From assembly GCA_017550145.1 (NCBI GenBank), contig JAFZQG010000023.1, forward strand, positions 1 through 64,000: DNA of 64,000 nt, written 5' to 3'. Made by a program: the position numbers and the translations under genes. This stretch comes from Erysipelotrichaceae bacterium (lineage in GTDB: Bacteria; Bacillota_I; Bacilli_A; Erysipelotrichales; Erysipelotrichaceae). Position 1 is the first letter of the stretch, and each line of letters starts with the position of its first letter. Under the pieces are notes generated by a model. It saw only the letters and a program-made list of their open reading frames with translations, ran no database searches and was not told where the DNA came from. Below are positions 45,326 through 53,515 of the stretch, one piece after another.

Positions 45326-46645
45326 ATGTTGAAGAAGAAACAGTTTAAATTCAGAAATTTCTTTGCAGTACTTACAGTGCTGCTTCTTTTATTCAGCGGC
45401 AGCGTTTCACTTAATGCCGATGATAAGCCTGTTGAAGGCTATAAACTGAAAGAAGTAGTCGTCTTAAGCAGGCACAACATCAGAGCACCTTTATCTACCA
45501 AAGGATCGGCACTGGATGTTGCCACACCTCATACCTGGTATGAATGGTCTAGTAACGCTTCAGAGCTGTCTTTAAGAGGCGGCATGCTGGAAACGGCAAT
45601 GGGACAGTATTTCCGCAAGTGGCTGGAAAGTGAAGAACTGATTCCGGAGAACTACCGTCCTGAGGACGAAGAAATCAGGTTCTATGCCAATGCCAAGCAG
45701 TGGACGATTGCCACAGCTCAGTATTTCTCTTCCGGTTTTCTTCCGGTAGCAAATATCGATATTATAACCAAGCAGGAATACGATAAAATGGATCCGGTCT
45801 TTACTCCGCAGCTGACTTTCGTAAATGAAGAATATGCCAGTGATGTCAGAAAACAGATGTATGATATGCTTCCGGATCTAAGCAAGGAATACGAACTGTT
45901 AAGTGAAGTAATCGATTATAAGGATTCTGACGGCTATAAGAGCGGTGACTTAAAGGATTTCACAAATGATGATGTGGAATTTGTCCTGGAACTTAATGCC
46001 GAGCCGGGAATGAAGGGTTCATTAAAGACCGCGACTTCCTTATCCGATGCACTGGTCTTACAGTACTATGAACAAAGTGATGAAAAGCAAGCGGCATTCG
46101 GCCATGATCTGACATTTGATCAGTGGAAAATGATTTCCAATATCAAGGATACGTATGGCGATGTTCTGTTTACCACACCGCTGGTATCGGTAAATGTTGC
46201 TCATCCTTTATTAAAAGAAATCGACAGTGAACTGGAAAATGATGATCGTCTGTTCAGCTTCCTGTGCGGACACGATTCCAATATCGGATCAGTACTGGCG
46301 GCTCTTGATGTCGAGGAATATGATCTGCCGGGAGCCATCGAAAGAGCAACACCGATCGGCAGTAAACTGACTTTTGAAAAATGGGAAAAAGATAATAAGG
46401 AATATGTCAGAGTCCGTCTGATTTATGACAGTACAGATAAACTGAGAAATATCTCGCTTCACGATCTGGAGAATGCGCCGTTAACATATACATTCAAATT
46501 CAACGGTCTAGAAAGCAATGAAGACGGTATGTATTTAATTGATGAATTTGAAAATCATCTCCATGAAAAGATCCATGCCTATGATGATCTGATCAGAAAA
46601 TACGATCCGCAGTCATCGGCATTACCAAAGACAGGAATCGAATAA
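45326..46645 (+). CDS. Histidine acid phosphatase-like secreted protein with truncated LPKTG end
   Basis: A 439-residue protein with a signal peptide (about residues 1-31). The phosphatase motif is RHNIRAP (His50; the usual RHG reads RHN) and the HD motif is in LCGHDSN (about residue 311). It is likely to hydrolyse phosphate esters such as inositol phosphates outside the cell. The C-terminus is ALPKTGIE and then stop, i.e. a sortase-type LPXTG motif without the hydrophobic segment and charged tail. It starts three bases after the exporter gene, so it belongs to the same operon. Confidence 0.82.
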   Translation: MLKKKQFKFRNFFAVLTVLLLLFSGSVSLNADDKPVEGYKLKEVVVLSRHNIRAPLSTKGSALDVATPHTWYEWSSNASELSLRGGMLETAMGQYFRKWLESEELIPENYRPEDEEIRFYANAKQWTIATAQYFSSGFLPVANIDIITKQEYDKMDPVFTPQLTFVNEEYASDVRKQMYDMLPDLSKEYELLSEVIDYKDSDGYKSGDLKDFTNDDVEFVLELNAEPGMKGSLKTATSLSDALVLQYYEQSDEKQAAFGHDLTFDQWKMISNIKDTYGDVLFTTPLVSVNVAHPLLKEIDSELENDDRLFSFLCGHDSNIGSVLAALDVEEYDLPGAIERATPIGSKLTFEKWEKDNKEYVRVRLIYDSTDKLRNISLHDLENAPLTYTFKFNGLESNEDGMYLIDEFENHLHEKIHAYDDLIRKYDPQSSALPKTGIE

Positions 46646-46669
46646 AACAAAACAGTTAGAATTAATATG

Positions 46670-46702
46670 ACCCCCGAAATTGCAACATAATGGGGGTTTT
46701 CT
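46670..46702 (+). terminator. Terminator of the exporter-phosphatase operon
   Basis: ACCCCC (46670-46675) pairs with GGGGGT (46692-46697), followed by TTTCTT. The 16-base loop is A+T-rich. Confidence 0.8.
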
Positions 46703-46795
46703 TATTAATGTGAAGACGAAATGACTCAACATGCTTTTTATCATAAAATATAAAAAGAAATGTGATCAGTGATAATCAGATCATTAGAAAGCAGA

Positions 46796-47986
46796 ATGCT
46801 TATGAAAAAGAAGAACAGAGTATTATTATTTGTCGCTATTGTAACCTTGCTGTTTAGTTACGGTTGCGAAAAGAAGAAACCCGAAGTTGAGGAAATGCCC
46901 ATGGAAGAAACTGTTGTCAGAACGTATATTACTGAAGATCAGATAAGTTCCTTTGGAAACATTTATACAAACCTGGAAAAACAGGCACTTTTTGATGCCG
47001 GTTTTGAACCTGGCGACATCCTGACCATCAGTTTTCTTGATCAGAAGGTCGATGCACCGCTGGTAAGCGCCTATTCCGATGTAACATCTCTATCTACCGG
47101 CATATTTGCGCTGGCGAATTATGATACGATCACCCTGGCCATCAATATGGGAGATTTTGCATCATATTATGGTGTTGCCGAAAAAATAGCAGAGGGAGAC
47201 AAAGTAATCTGGAAATTGAAAAGTGATCCTCTTGAAATGACGTTTACTTTAAAAGAAAAGGGCGGGTATCTTGATGAATACATGATCATGCAGCTGAAGT
47301 ACTCTAACGAACGTGAAGATTATCCGCAGTTAAGTGATGAAGAATTTGCCAATTTCCGCAGTATTTCCACAAGCGGAATGGGAAAAAATATCCTGTATCG
47401 TTCTTCATCAACGGTTGATGATACATATAATAGAGCCAAATACGCCGACCTGGCAGCCGCAAGGCACCATATAGCTTTCATTCTTAATCTGATAAATAAT
47501 GAAGCAGATCTTAAGGATATACCGGGCTATGAGGAAACATATTTTTCAAGTGTTAATCATCTGGCTAAAAGCACCAATCTTGATGTTAAATCAGAGGAAA
47601 ACAGAAAAGATACGGCTGAGTTCATGAGAGTCATTGCCAATAACAAAGGCCCATATCTCGTGCAGTGCCTGAAAGGAACTGACAGAACCGGATTCTTCTG
47701 TGCGATCCTTGAATGCCTGATGGGCGCATCATACGACGAGATCGTTGATGACTACATGGTGACATACTACAACTGGAATGGTGTAACGAAAGATGACAAA
47801 GCTTATCAGATAATTGCTGATAAAAACATCATCAACACTCTGAAAACCGTTTTCGGAACAGATGATCTGAAAAACGCTGATCTTCAGACAGAAGCTCATA
47901 CCTATCTGCTGAATATCGGTTTGTCTGAAAAGGAAATCGAAGATATAAAAAGCAATTTATCAGTTGATTTTCAGGATATAGAATAA
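46796..47986 (+). CDS. Tyrosine phosphatase-like lipoprotein
   Basis: About 396 residues from the ATG at 46796 (another ATG is at 46802; a GTG at 46769 is less likely). The lipoprotein signal ends in FSYGC. The catalytic CX5R loop reads QCLKGTDRTG (about residue 300), as in PF13350-type tyrosine/lipid phosphatases (HCxxGxDRTG), with Gln for the first His. It is extracellular and follows the histidine acid phosphatase, so both may serve phosphate release from organic phosphates. No strong ribosome site was seen. Confidence 0.8.
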   Translation: MLMKKKNRVLLFVAIVTLLFSYGCEKKKPEVEEMPMEETVVRTYITEDQISSFGNIYTNLEKQALFDAGFEPGDILTISFLDQKVDAPLVSAYSDVTSLSTGIFALANYDTITLAINMGDFASYYGVAEKIAEGDKVIWKLKSDPLEMTFTLKEKGGYLDEYMIMQLKYSNEREDYPQLSDEEFANFRSISTSGMGKNILYRSSSTVDDTYNRAKYADLAAARHHIAFILNLINNEADLKDIPGYEETYFSSVNHLAKSTNLDVKSEENRKDTAEFMRVIANNKGPYLVQCLKGTDRTGFFCAILECLMGASYDEIVDDYMVTYYNWNGVTKDDKAYQIIADKNIINTLKTVFGTDDLKNADLQTEAHTYLLNIGLSEKEIEDIKSNLSVDFQDIE

Positions 47987-48037
47987 CAGAGATAAACATA
48001 CTAACTGAATAATTTAAATGAAGGAGACCAGCTAAAT

Positions 48038-48430
48038 ATGGAAGATAAGAAAGAAGTAAAACTTGTACCGGCAATCTGTACACAATGCGGAGCTACACTG
48101 GAAGTAGATCCCAGTCAGGAAACAGCAGTCTGCAAATTCTGCAATACCACATTCATCATTGAAAAAGCGATAAACAACTACAATGTCAAGTATGCCAATA
48201 TCGAACATGCTGACAACGTTAATATCGATATGGCCGGTACGGTCAAAGAAGTCCTTGATTTCGCCGGCAAGCAGATAGATGAAAGCAGAGCGGAAAGAAA
48301 AGAAAGAAGAAAGATCGAGGCAGAAAACGAAAGACAGTTTATCAGCACATTCTTCAAGTATTTCTTTATCTTTGCGGGAGTAATGATCGTCTTCTGGATC
48401 ATTGCTAACCTTCTTGGGTTGTTTGGTTAA
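48038..48430 (+). CDS. Zinc-ribbon membrane protein of unknown function
   Basis: A 130-residue protein. CTQCGATLEVDPSQETAVCKFC (residues about 13-34) is a four-Cys zinc ribbon; an amphipathic, charged helix is at about 70-105 and a single membrane helix near 108-128 ends the chain, so the ribbon faces the cytoplasm. No family name can be given. AAGGAGA precedes the ATG; a terminator follows. Confidence 0.8.
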   Translation: MEDKKEVKLVPAICTQCGATLEVDPSQETAVCKFCNTTFIIEKAINNYNVKYANIEHADNVNIDMAGTVKEVLDFAGKQIDESRAERKERRKIEAENERQFISTFFKYFFIFAGVMIVFWIIANLLGLFG

Positions 48431-48484
48431 AAACACAAACAGAATTGATTTATTTCATCTGACTTTAACAGATCATTACCAAAA

Positions 48485-48539
48485 CAAAAGGACCGTTACG
48501 AAATGACTGATTCATACAAGTCGTAATAGGCCCTTTTTC
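48485..48539 (+). terminator. Terminator after the zinc-ribbon gene
   Basis: AAAAGGACC...GTTACGA pairs with TCGTAAT...GGCCCTTTTT with small internal mismatches and a loop of about 18 bases; a T5 tract follows. Confidence 0.75.
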
Positions 48540-48569
48540 ATAAATACTGATAGTTTTCTTTCCAGATTA

Positions 48570-49403
48570 TTACCACTCTTCTCTGATCTTATCGTAGTCG
48601 ATCTTCTTGCCGATCTTCTTCCAGATGATAAAGAAGATGACCAGATTGATGAGAGCGTTAATGGCATATACTCTGATCATAGACATTGCATAGGTATCTT
48701 CAACGATATAATGGCCTAAACTGTCGCTTGGAATATCGAAGATAGCAAGACTGAAACCTACTAAAAAATCATAGACACCGTGAACGACGCCGCAGGCCCA
48801 GATATTTCTTGTCTTCCAGTAAAGGAATAGGAGCGAAAGCCCAAAGATTCCGGTAGAAACAGTCTTACCTATGGCCTGAAGCCATGCCATAAGGGTAGGA
48901 AGTTCATATCCGACGACATGGACAGCTCCAAAGATCAGACTGCATAAGAAGGCACTTAAAACAAAGACAAACTTTTTATTTCTGAACTTATAGATGATTG
49001 CATCATTGATGATGGCTCTGAAGGTCAACTCTTCAAAAAGGCCGACAAAGATGAATAAGGCAAACATGATCAGAAGTTCTAAAGTCGCATTATCTCTGAC
49101 AGGAATGTCAGAAGCGGCATTGGAGAAAAATGATAGGAGCCCAACCGGGAAAGCGAAAATCCATAAACTGATAGCCACCTTTATAACATACCATGTGGAG
49201 TTATAAGCAGATGCCAGAGTTTTATCACCTGATATCTGATAGAGAAAGAAAGACATTGCGCCGCAAAGCATCGTCCTTACCAGAAACATTTCAAAGTAGT
49301 TTGTTGTTGGCACTTTTTTGATACACAGTACTCCATAGGCGATTGCGATGGCTGCTGTAATCAGTGGATGTTTTTTCAGAAAGAGAATATATCTTCTTAG
49401 CAT
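48570..49403 (-). CDS. CPBP family intramembrane metalloprotease (CAAX/Abi)
   Basis: About 277 residues from the ATG at 49403, which has GGAGGT six bases upstream; a longer frame starts 54 bases earlier but lacks a ribosome site. Multi-helix membrane protein with the motifs FEELTFRAI (EExxxR), FGAVHVVG and GVVHGVYDF, the three catalytic/metal-binding blocks of CPBP proteases. These may process bacteriocins or give self-immunity in Gram-positive bacteria, which is notable 3 kb from a peptide exporter, but here it is on the other strand. A TATAAT is at 49451-49446. Confidence 0.87.
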   Translation of the reverse strand: MLRRYILFLKKHPLITAAIAIAYGVLCIKKVPTTNYFEMFLVRTMLCGAMSFFLYQISGDKTLASAYNSTWYVIKVAISLWIFAFPVGLLSFFSNAASDIPVRDNATLELLIMFALFIFVGLFEELTFRAIINDAIIYKFRNKKFVFVLSAFLCSLIFGAVHVVGYELPTLMAWLQAIGKTVSTGIFGLSLLFLYWKTRNIWACGVVHGVYDFLVGFSLAIFDIPSDSLGHYIVEDTYAMSMIRVYAINALINLVIFFIIWKKIGKKIDYDKIREEW

Positions 49404-49559
49404 GAGAACACCTCCGTTTAATCCAGAAGAAATAATGATAAGTCTATTATAGAACATGTTTAAAAGTACCTATTATTCAAATGGATAAATCATCAATTTA
49501 TAAACAATACTCCTTTATTCAATTTGCTTAGTTAGATCAATTTTGTGTTTTCATTTTTA

Positions 49560-49589
49560 TTGCTGGAAGAGTTGTTTTTGTGTTAATAT
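49560..49589 (+). promoter_or_regulatory. Promoter of the OYE-AcnX operon
   Basis: A -35 TTGCTG (49560-49565) and an extended -10 TGTTAATAT (TAATAT at 49584-49589) with an 18-base spacer. The leader to the ATG at 49614 carries GAGG. Confidence 0.5.
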
Positions 49590-49613
49590 TTTCACAAGTG
49601 AGGTATTGCACTT

Positions 49614-51671
49614 ATGACAATAATGAATAAAGACTATGAACCATTGTTTACACCATGGAAGATAGGCAATTTGGAGATCAAGAACCGTTTTGTTTTGACT
49701 TCAATGGGTGGAACAAACCTTTTAGGCTGGATGGAAAACAACCATTTTGATAAGGCCGGGGCGGAGTTTATCTTACAGGTTGCCCAGAATAACTGCGGAC
49801 TTGTTTTACCGGGTTGCCAGCCGGTCTATAATCCGATGTTCGGACAGTGGCTGTATAAGAATGACAGAATGTACGAAGATCTCAAGAAATGGATGCCTGA
49901 ATTCCATAAGACCGGAGCAAAACTGTTTATTCAGCTGACAGCAGGATTTGGCAGATCTTTTACGGTCTCCAAAATGATGGAGATGCTTTATACGAATAAG
50001 ATTCTCAGATTCATATCCAAACCGTTTATGGATCTGGATAAGATAACCGCTTCCGCTTCCGCTTCGCCTAACAGATGGTCAGATAAAGTACCATCCAGAG
50101 AAATGACAAAAGCGGAAATACAGGAATTTATCGACGCTTTTGCCAAGACGGCCAAGAAACTGCAATATGCGGGAGTTGATGGCGTTGAGATCCATGCGGT
50201 CCATGAAGGCTATCTGCTGGATCAGTTTACTCTGAAGTATGTGAATAAACGTACCGATGAGTATGGCGGATCATTAGAAAACAGATACAGATTTGCGGCT
50301 GAAATAGTCAAAGCAATTAAAAAAGAATGCGGTAAGGATTTCCCTGTATCTTTAAGATATTCTGTTGTCTCCAAGACCAAAGGTTTCCGTCAGGGAGCTT
50401 TACCGGGAGAGGAATATGAAGAAGTAGGCCGTGATATGGAAGAATCCATTGAAGCGGTTAAGTTCTTGGAAGATGCTGGTTACGATATGCTTAACTGTGA
50501 TAACGGAACCTATGATGCCTGGTACTGGGCTCATCCGCCTATCTATATGCCGGAAAACTGCAACCTGTCCTATGTCGAAGAGATCAGAAAGCACTGTGAT
50601 ATTCCGGTTGTGGCAGCAGGAAGACTTGATCCGAAAACGGCAGCCAAATCGATCGCCGAAGGTAAGATCGATGGTGCCGGGTTTGCCAGACAGTTCCTTG
50701 CTGACAATACCTGGATAACCAAACTGATGGAAAATAGAGAAGATGATATCCGTCCTTGTATCTTATGTCATAACGGCTGTTTCAATATGTGCCATTATGA
50801 GGGCGTACCTAATGATCAGGCTTTATCTGATTCCTTGCATCTGGCCAGATGCGCAGTTAATGCGGAAACGATGCAGACAGATAAGCACTACATCAGAAAA
50901 ACGAATAATCCGAAAGATGTCATCATTATCGGTGGCGGTATCGGTGGTATGGAAACAGCCAGAGTTCTTAAACTCAGAGGCCATAATCCGATCATTTATG
51001 AAGCTACAGATAAATTAGGTGGAACCTTTATTCCGGCCAGCAGTGAATCATATAAAGGAAAACTCAGAGATCTGCTTAAGTGGTACCGTAAACAGATGGA
51101 AGATCTCAAGATCGATATCAGATTCAATACCAGAATAGAAAACTTGGATGAATTCAATGATAAAGATATCGTTGTCGCTACCGGCTCGATTCCTAGAAGA
51201 CTCAATCTTCCGGGCTTTGAAAAGACAATCGAAGCCTGTGACTATCTTAATGGCACACCGGTAGGTGAAAGAGTAGTTGTTGTAGGAGGAGGCTTAACCG
51301 GATCGGAGATCGCCTATGAGCTGGCCTTACAGGGTAAGAAAGTAGCGATCGTTGAAATGAAGAATGACCTGATTGCCCAGACTGGTGTATGTCTGGCCAA
51401 CAGTTCATACTTAAGAGAATGGTTTGCGTTAAATAAAGTTGATGTCTATCTCAATACCGGTTTAAAAGAAGTTAAGGATAATGAAGTAATATGCACAAGA
51501 AACAATGAAGAAATAAGCATACCTTGTGACAGCGTTATTTCTTCAGTAGGCTATATACCTTCACCGTTAGTAAAGGAAGGCGGCAAGGCAAAACTTGTGG
51601 GCGACTGTAACGGTGTAGGAAACTTAAGGACCGTTATCTGGAAAGCATATGAAACAGCAATGAAAATATAG
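49614..51671 (+). CDS. Old-yellow-enzyme family NADH:flavin oxidoreductase with Fe-S cluster (2,4-dienoyl-CoA reductase-like)
   Basis: A 685-residue multidomain flavoenzyme. Residues 1-365 are an OYE-type FMN barrel with GVEIHAVHEGYLLDQF and YGGSLENRYRF near 190-225; the 4Fe-4S cysteines are in CILCHNGC (about 381-388) and ARCAVN (about 413); residues about 435-685 are an FAD/NAD(P) reductase domain with VIIIGGGIGGMETARVL and VVVVGGGLTGSEIAYEL. Relatives reduce enoyl or dienoyl groups, as FadH and the bile-acid enzymes BaiCD/BaiH. The immediate partners are both aconitase X subunits, so it probably reduces a double bond made by that dehydratase. Confidence 0.9.
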   Translation: MTIMNKDYEPLFTPWKIGNLEIKNRFVLTSMGGTNLLGWMENNHFDKAGAEFILQVAQNNCGLVLPGCQPVYNPMFGQWLYKNDRMYEDLKKWMPEFHKTGAKLFIQLTAGFGRSFTVSKMMEMLYTNKILRFISKPFMDLDKITASASASPNRWSDKVPSREMTKAEIQEFIDAFAKTAKKLQYAGVDGVEIHAVHEGYLLDQFTLKYVNKRTDEYGGSLENRYRFAAEIVKAIKKECGKDFPVSLRYSVVSKTKGFRQGALPGEEYEEVGRDMEESIEAVKFLEDAGYDMLNCDNGTYDAWYWAHPPIYMPENCNLSYVEEIRKHCDIPVVAAGRLDPKTAAKSIAEGKIDGAGFARQFLADNTWITKLMENREDDIRPCILCHNGCFNMCHYEGVPNDQALSDSLHLARCAVNAETMQTDKHYIRKTNNPKDVIIIGGGIGGMETARVLKLRGHNPIIYEATDKLGGTFIPASSESYKGKLRDLLKWYRKQMEDLKIDIRFNTRIENLDEFNDKDIVVATGSIPRRLNLPGFEKTIEACDYLNGTPVGERVVVVGGGLTGSEIAYELALQGKKVAIVEMKNDLIAQTGVCLANSSYLREWFALNKVDVYLNTGLKEVKDNEVICTRNNEEISIPCDSVISSVGYIPSPLVKEGGKAKLVGDCNGVGNLRTVIWKAYETAMKI

Positions 51672-51679
51672 GGGGCAAT

Positions 51680-52954
51680 ATGGAACTGACAAAACAGCAG
51701 AAAGCTATTCTGGATGGTGAAAAAGGTGAAACCTTAGCTAAAGTCATGAAGACATTGGTTATGTATGGTGAAGCCTTCGATGCTACCAAGATGGTTGAAG
51801 TAACTTCGGAATATAATCACCTGGTAACTTCATTTGGTCTTGGTGTTATGGATCCGGTCTATAAGCTGATGGATACCTTATTATCGGAAGGTGTCAAATC
51901 AGGACAGAAGTTTACGGTAGACCCTCGTCCGTTAGATCCGAATGTACCGACGACTTTCTTGCAGAATCTGGTCTTTAAACTCTTCATGTACAATAAACAG
52001 GATTTCTATGAGGATCAGTTAAATAAATTAGGCCTTTTAGAGAAAGATGCGTTTACCTGTACCTGCTATATGAGCGAAGTAGGCAATACGCCAAAAGAAG
52101 GAGACATTCTGTCATGGTCCGAATCTTCGGCAGTGGTTTATGCCAACTCGGTCTTAGGTGCAAGATGCAACCGTAACTCGGGTATCATCGATATCATGGG
52201 TTCGATTGTCGGTTATGTGCCTTATTTTGGATTACTGACCGATGAAGGAAGAAAAGCCGACTGGGTCGTAAGAATCAATACGACTAAGAAACCGGAAGCT
52301 CAGTTATTAGGCAGTGCGATCGGTATGAAGGTCATGGAAGATGTGCCGTATGTCGTAGGACTGGATAAATGGCTGGGTGATGAACTTAATGAAGAAGCCT
52401 GTACTTATCTTAAAGACTTCGGAGCAGCTACTGCTTCAAATGGTGCGGTCGGTTTATATCATATCGATAATCTGACACCGGAAGCCAAAAAACTTGGTAA
52501 GAAATTATTAAAGAAGGATGTTAAGGAATATGTTATCGATGATGCGGAATTACAGAGGGTCTATGATTCCTATCCGGTGATCTGGAAGGATAAGAATGCC
52601 AAACCGAAACTGTGTTTCATGGGCTGTCCGCATATGTCCTTACAGCAGTTAAAAGACTGGACCGATACTATCGAAGAGAATCTGAAGAAATACGGCAACA
52701 GTAAAGTACAGATTCCGACTGTCTTTACTGCAGCACCGGCTGTCATCAAGAAGTTCAGGGAAACCGATTACTTCCCGAGATTACAGAGTACCGGAATCAT
52801 TCTTTCCTATATCTGTCCGCTGATGTTTATGAACAATCCGTTATGCGGCAAGATGCCGGTCATCACTTCAAGTAATAAGTTAAGAACCTATACCAGTTCA
52901 AGATATTATACTGACGAAGAAATTGTCACACAGTTATGTAAAGGAGGTCTGTAA
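51680..52954 (+). CDS. Aconitase X large subunit (DUF521)
   Basis: A 424-residue protein equal to the catalytic part of aconitase X: SEYNHLVTSFGLGVMDP, the Cys-containing FTCTCYMSEVGNTPKEGD, SSAVVYANSVLGARCNRN and FMGCPHMS near residue 310. AcnX enzymes dehydrate cis-3-hydroxyproline in bacteria or mevalonate 5-phosphate in archaea (established); the substrate here is unknown. It starts 8 bases after the reductase with GGGGG upstream. Confidence 0.92.
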   Translation: MELTKQQKAILDGEKGETLAKVMKTLVMYGEAFDATKMVEVTSEYNHLVTSFGLGVMDPVYKLMDTLLSEGVKSGQKFTVDPRPLDPNVPTTFLQNLVFKLFMYNKQDFYEDQLNKLGLLEKDAFTCTCYMSEVGNTPKEGDILSWSESSAVVYANSVLGARCNRNSGIIDIMGSIVGYVPYFGLLTDEGRKADWVVRINTTKKPEAQLLGSAIGMKVMEDVPYVVGLDKWLGDELNEEACTYLKDFGAATASNGAVGLYHIDNLTPEAKKLGKKLLKKDVKEYVIDDAELQRVYDSYPVIWKDKNAKPKLCFMGCPHMSLQQLKDWTDTIEENLKKYGNSKVQIPTVFTAAPAVIKKFRETDYFPRLQSTGIILSYICPLMFMNNPLCGKMPVITSSNKLRTYTSSRYYTDEEIVTQLCKGGL

Positions 52955-52956
52955 GA

Positions 52957-53397
52957 ATGAAACAGTTTAAAGGCAGAATCATAGCGCCGGGCACATGTAC
53001 GGCTGAAGCTGTAGTAACCCATGGCGGATTCAATACACTGGCTTCCTTACAGAAAGCCTTACAGTTCGGTGACAAAACGGCTAAAGTTTCCGATCAGAAT
53101 AATCCCGATCTCTATGGCAAACCGATAGCCGGAAAAGCTTTATGTTTACCACAGACTATCGGCTCCACTACGGGAGGTCTTGTACTGTACTGTGCCTGCG
53201 AGATGAAGAGAAATCCCGCCTGCATGCTTTTTGCCAACAAGATCGACTCATTAGCCTGTGCAGGCAGTGTCTTGGCCAGTGTCTGGTCAGATACCAGAAT
53301 GCCGGTCATTGATGAACTTGGCGATGAATTTCTGAATTATGTTAAAGACGGAGATAAAATAACCATCTGTGAAGACGGAACGGTAACTGTAGAATAA
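52957..53397 (+). CDS. Aconitase X small subunit (DUF126, swivel domain)
   Basis: A 146-residue protein. FKGRIIAPGTCTAEAVVTHGGFN at the start, LYGKPIAGKALCLPQTIGSTTGGLVL in the middle and the late DGDKITICEDGTV are typical of the swivel subunit. It starts two bases after the large subunit, so the two are made together and form a two-chain AcnX. AAAGGAGG lies upstream. A terminator follows 11 bases after the stop. Confidence 0.92.
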   Translation: MKQFKGRIIAPGTCTAEAVVTHGGFNTLASLQKALQFGDKTAKVSDQNNPDLYGKPIAGKALCLPQTIGSTTGGLVLYCACEMKRNPACMLFANKIDSLACAGSVLASVWSDTRMPVIDELGDEFLNYVKDGDKITICEDGTVTVE

Positions 53398-53408
53398 AAA
53401 CAAAACAT

Positions 53409-53447
53409 AAACAGCGTTATTTCAATAAAGGAAAAACGCTGTTTTTT
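53409..53447 (+). terminator. Terminator of the OYE-AcnX operon
   Basis: AAACAGCGTT (53409-53418) pairs with AACGCTGTTT (53435-53444), followed by further T residues. Confidence 0.87.
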
Positions 53448-53515
53448 GTACTGTTTGACATTTGTTTGACAAACAATAATACAATTAATACAAATCAGTA
53501 AAGGTTAAAGAATTT

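Noticed and set aside
46646..46795. A frameshifted cell-wall anchor after the LPKTG end
   Set aside because: No frame in this stretch encodes a hydrophobic segment and basic tail; it holds a terminator instead.
49404..49457. Longer N-terminus of the CPBP protease
   Set aside because: The ATG at 49403 has a perfect GGAGGT site; the upstream extension contains that site and the probable -10.
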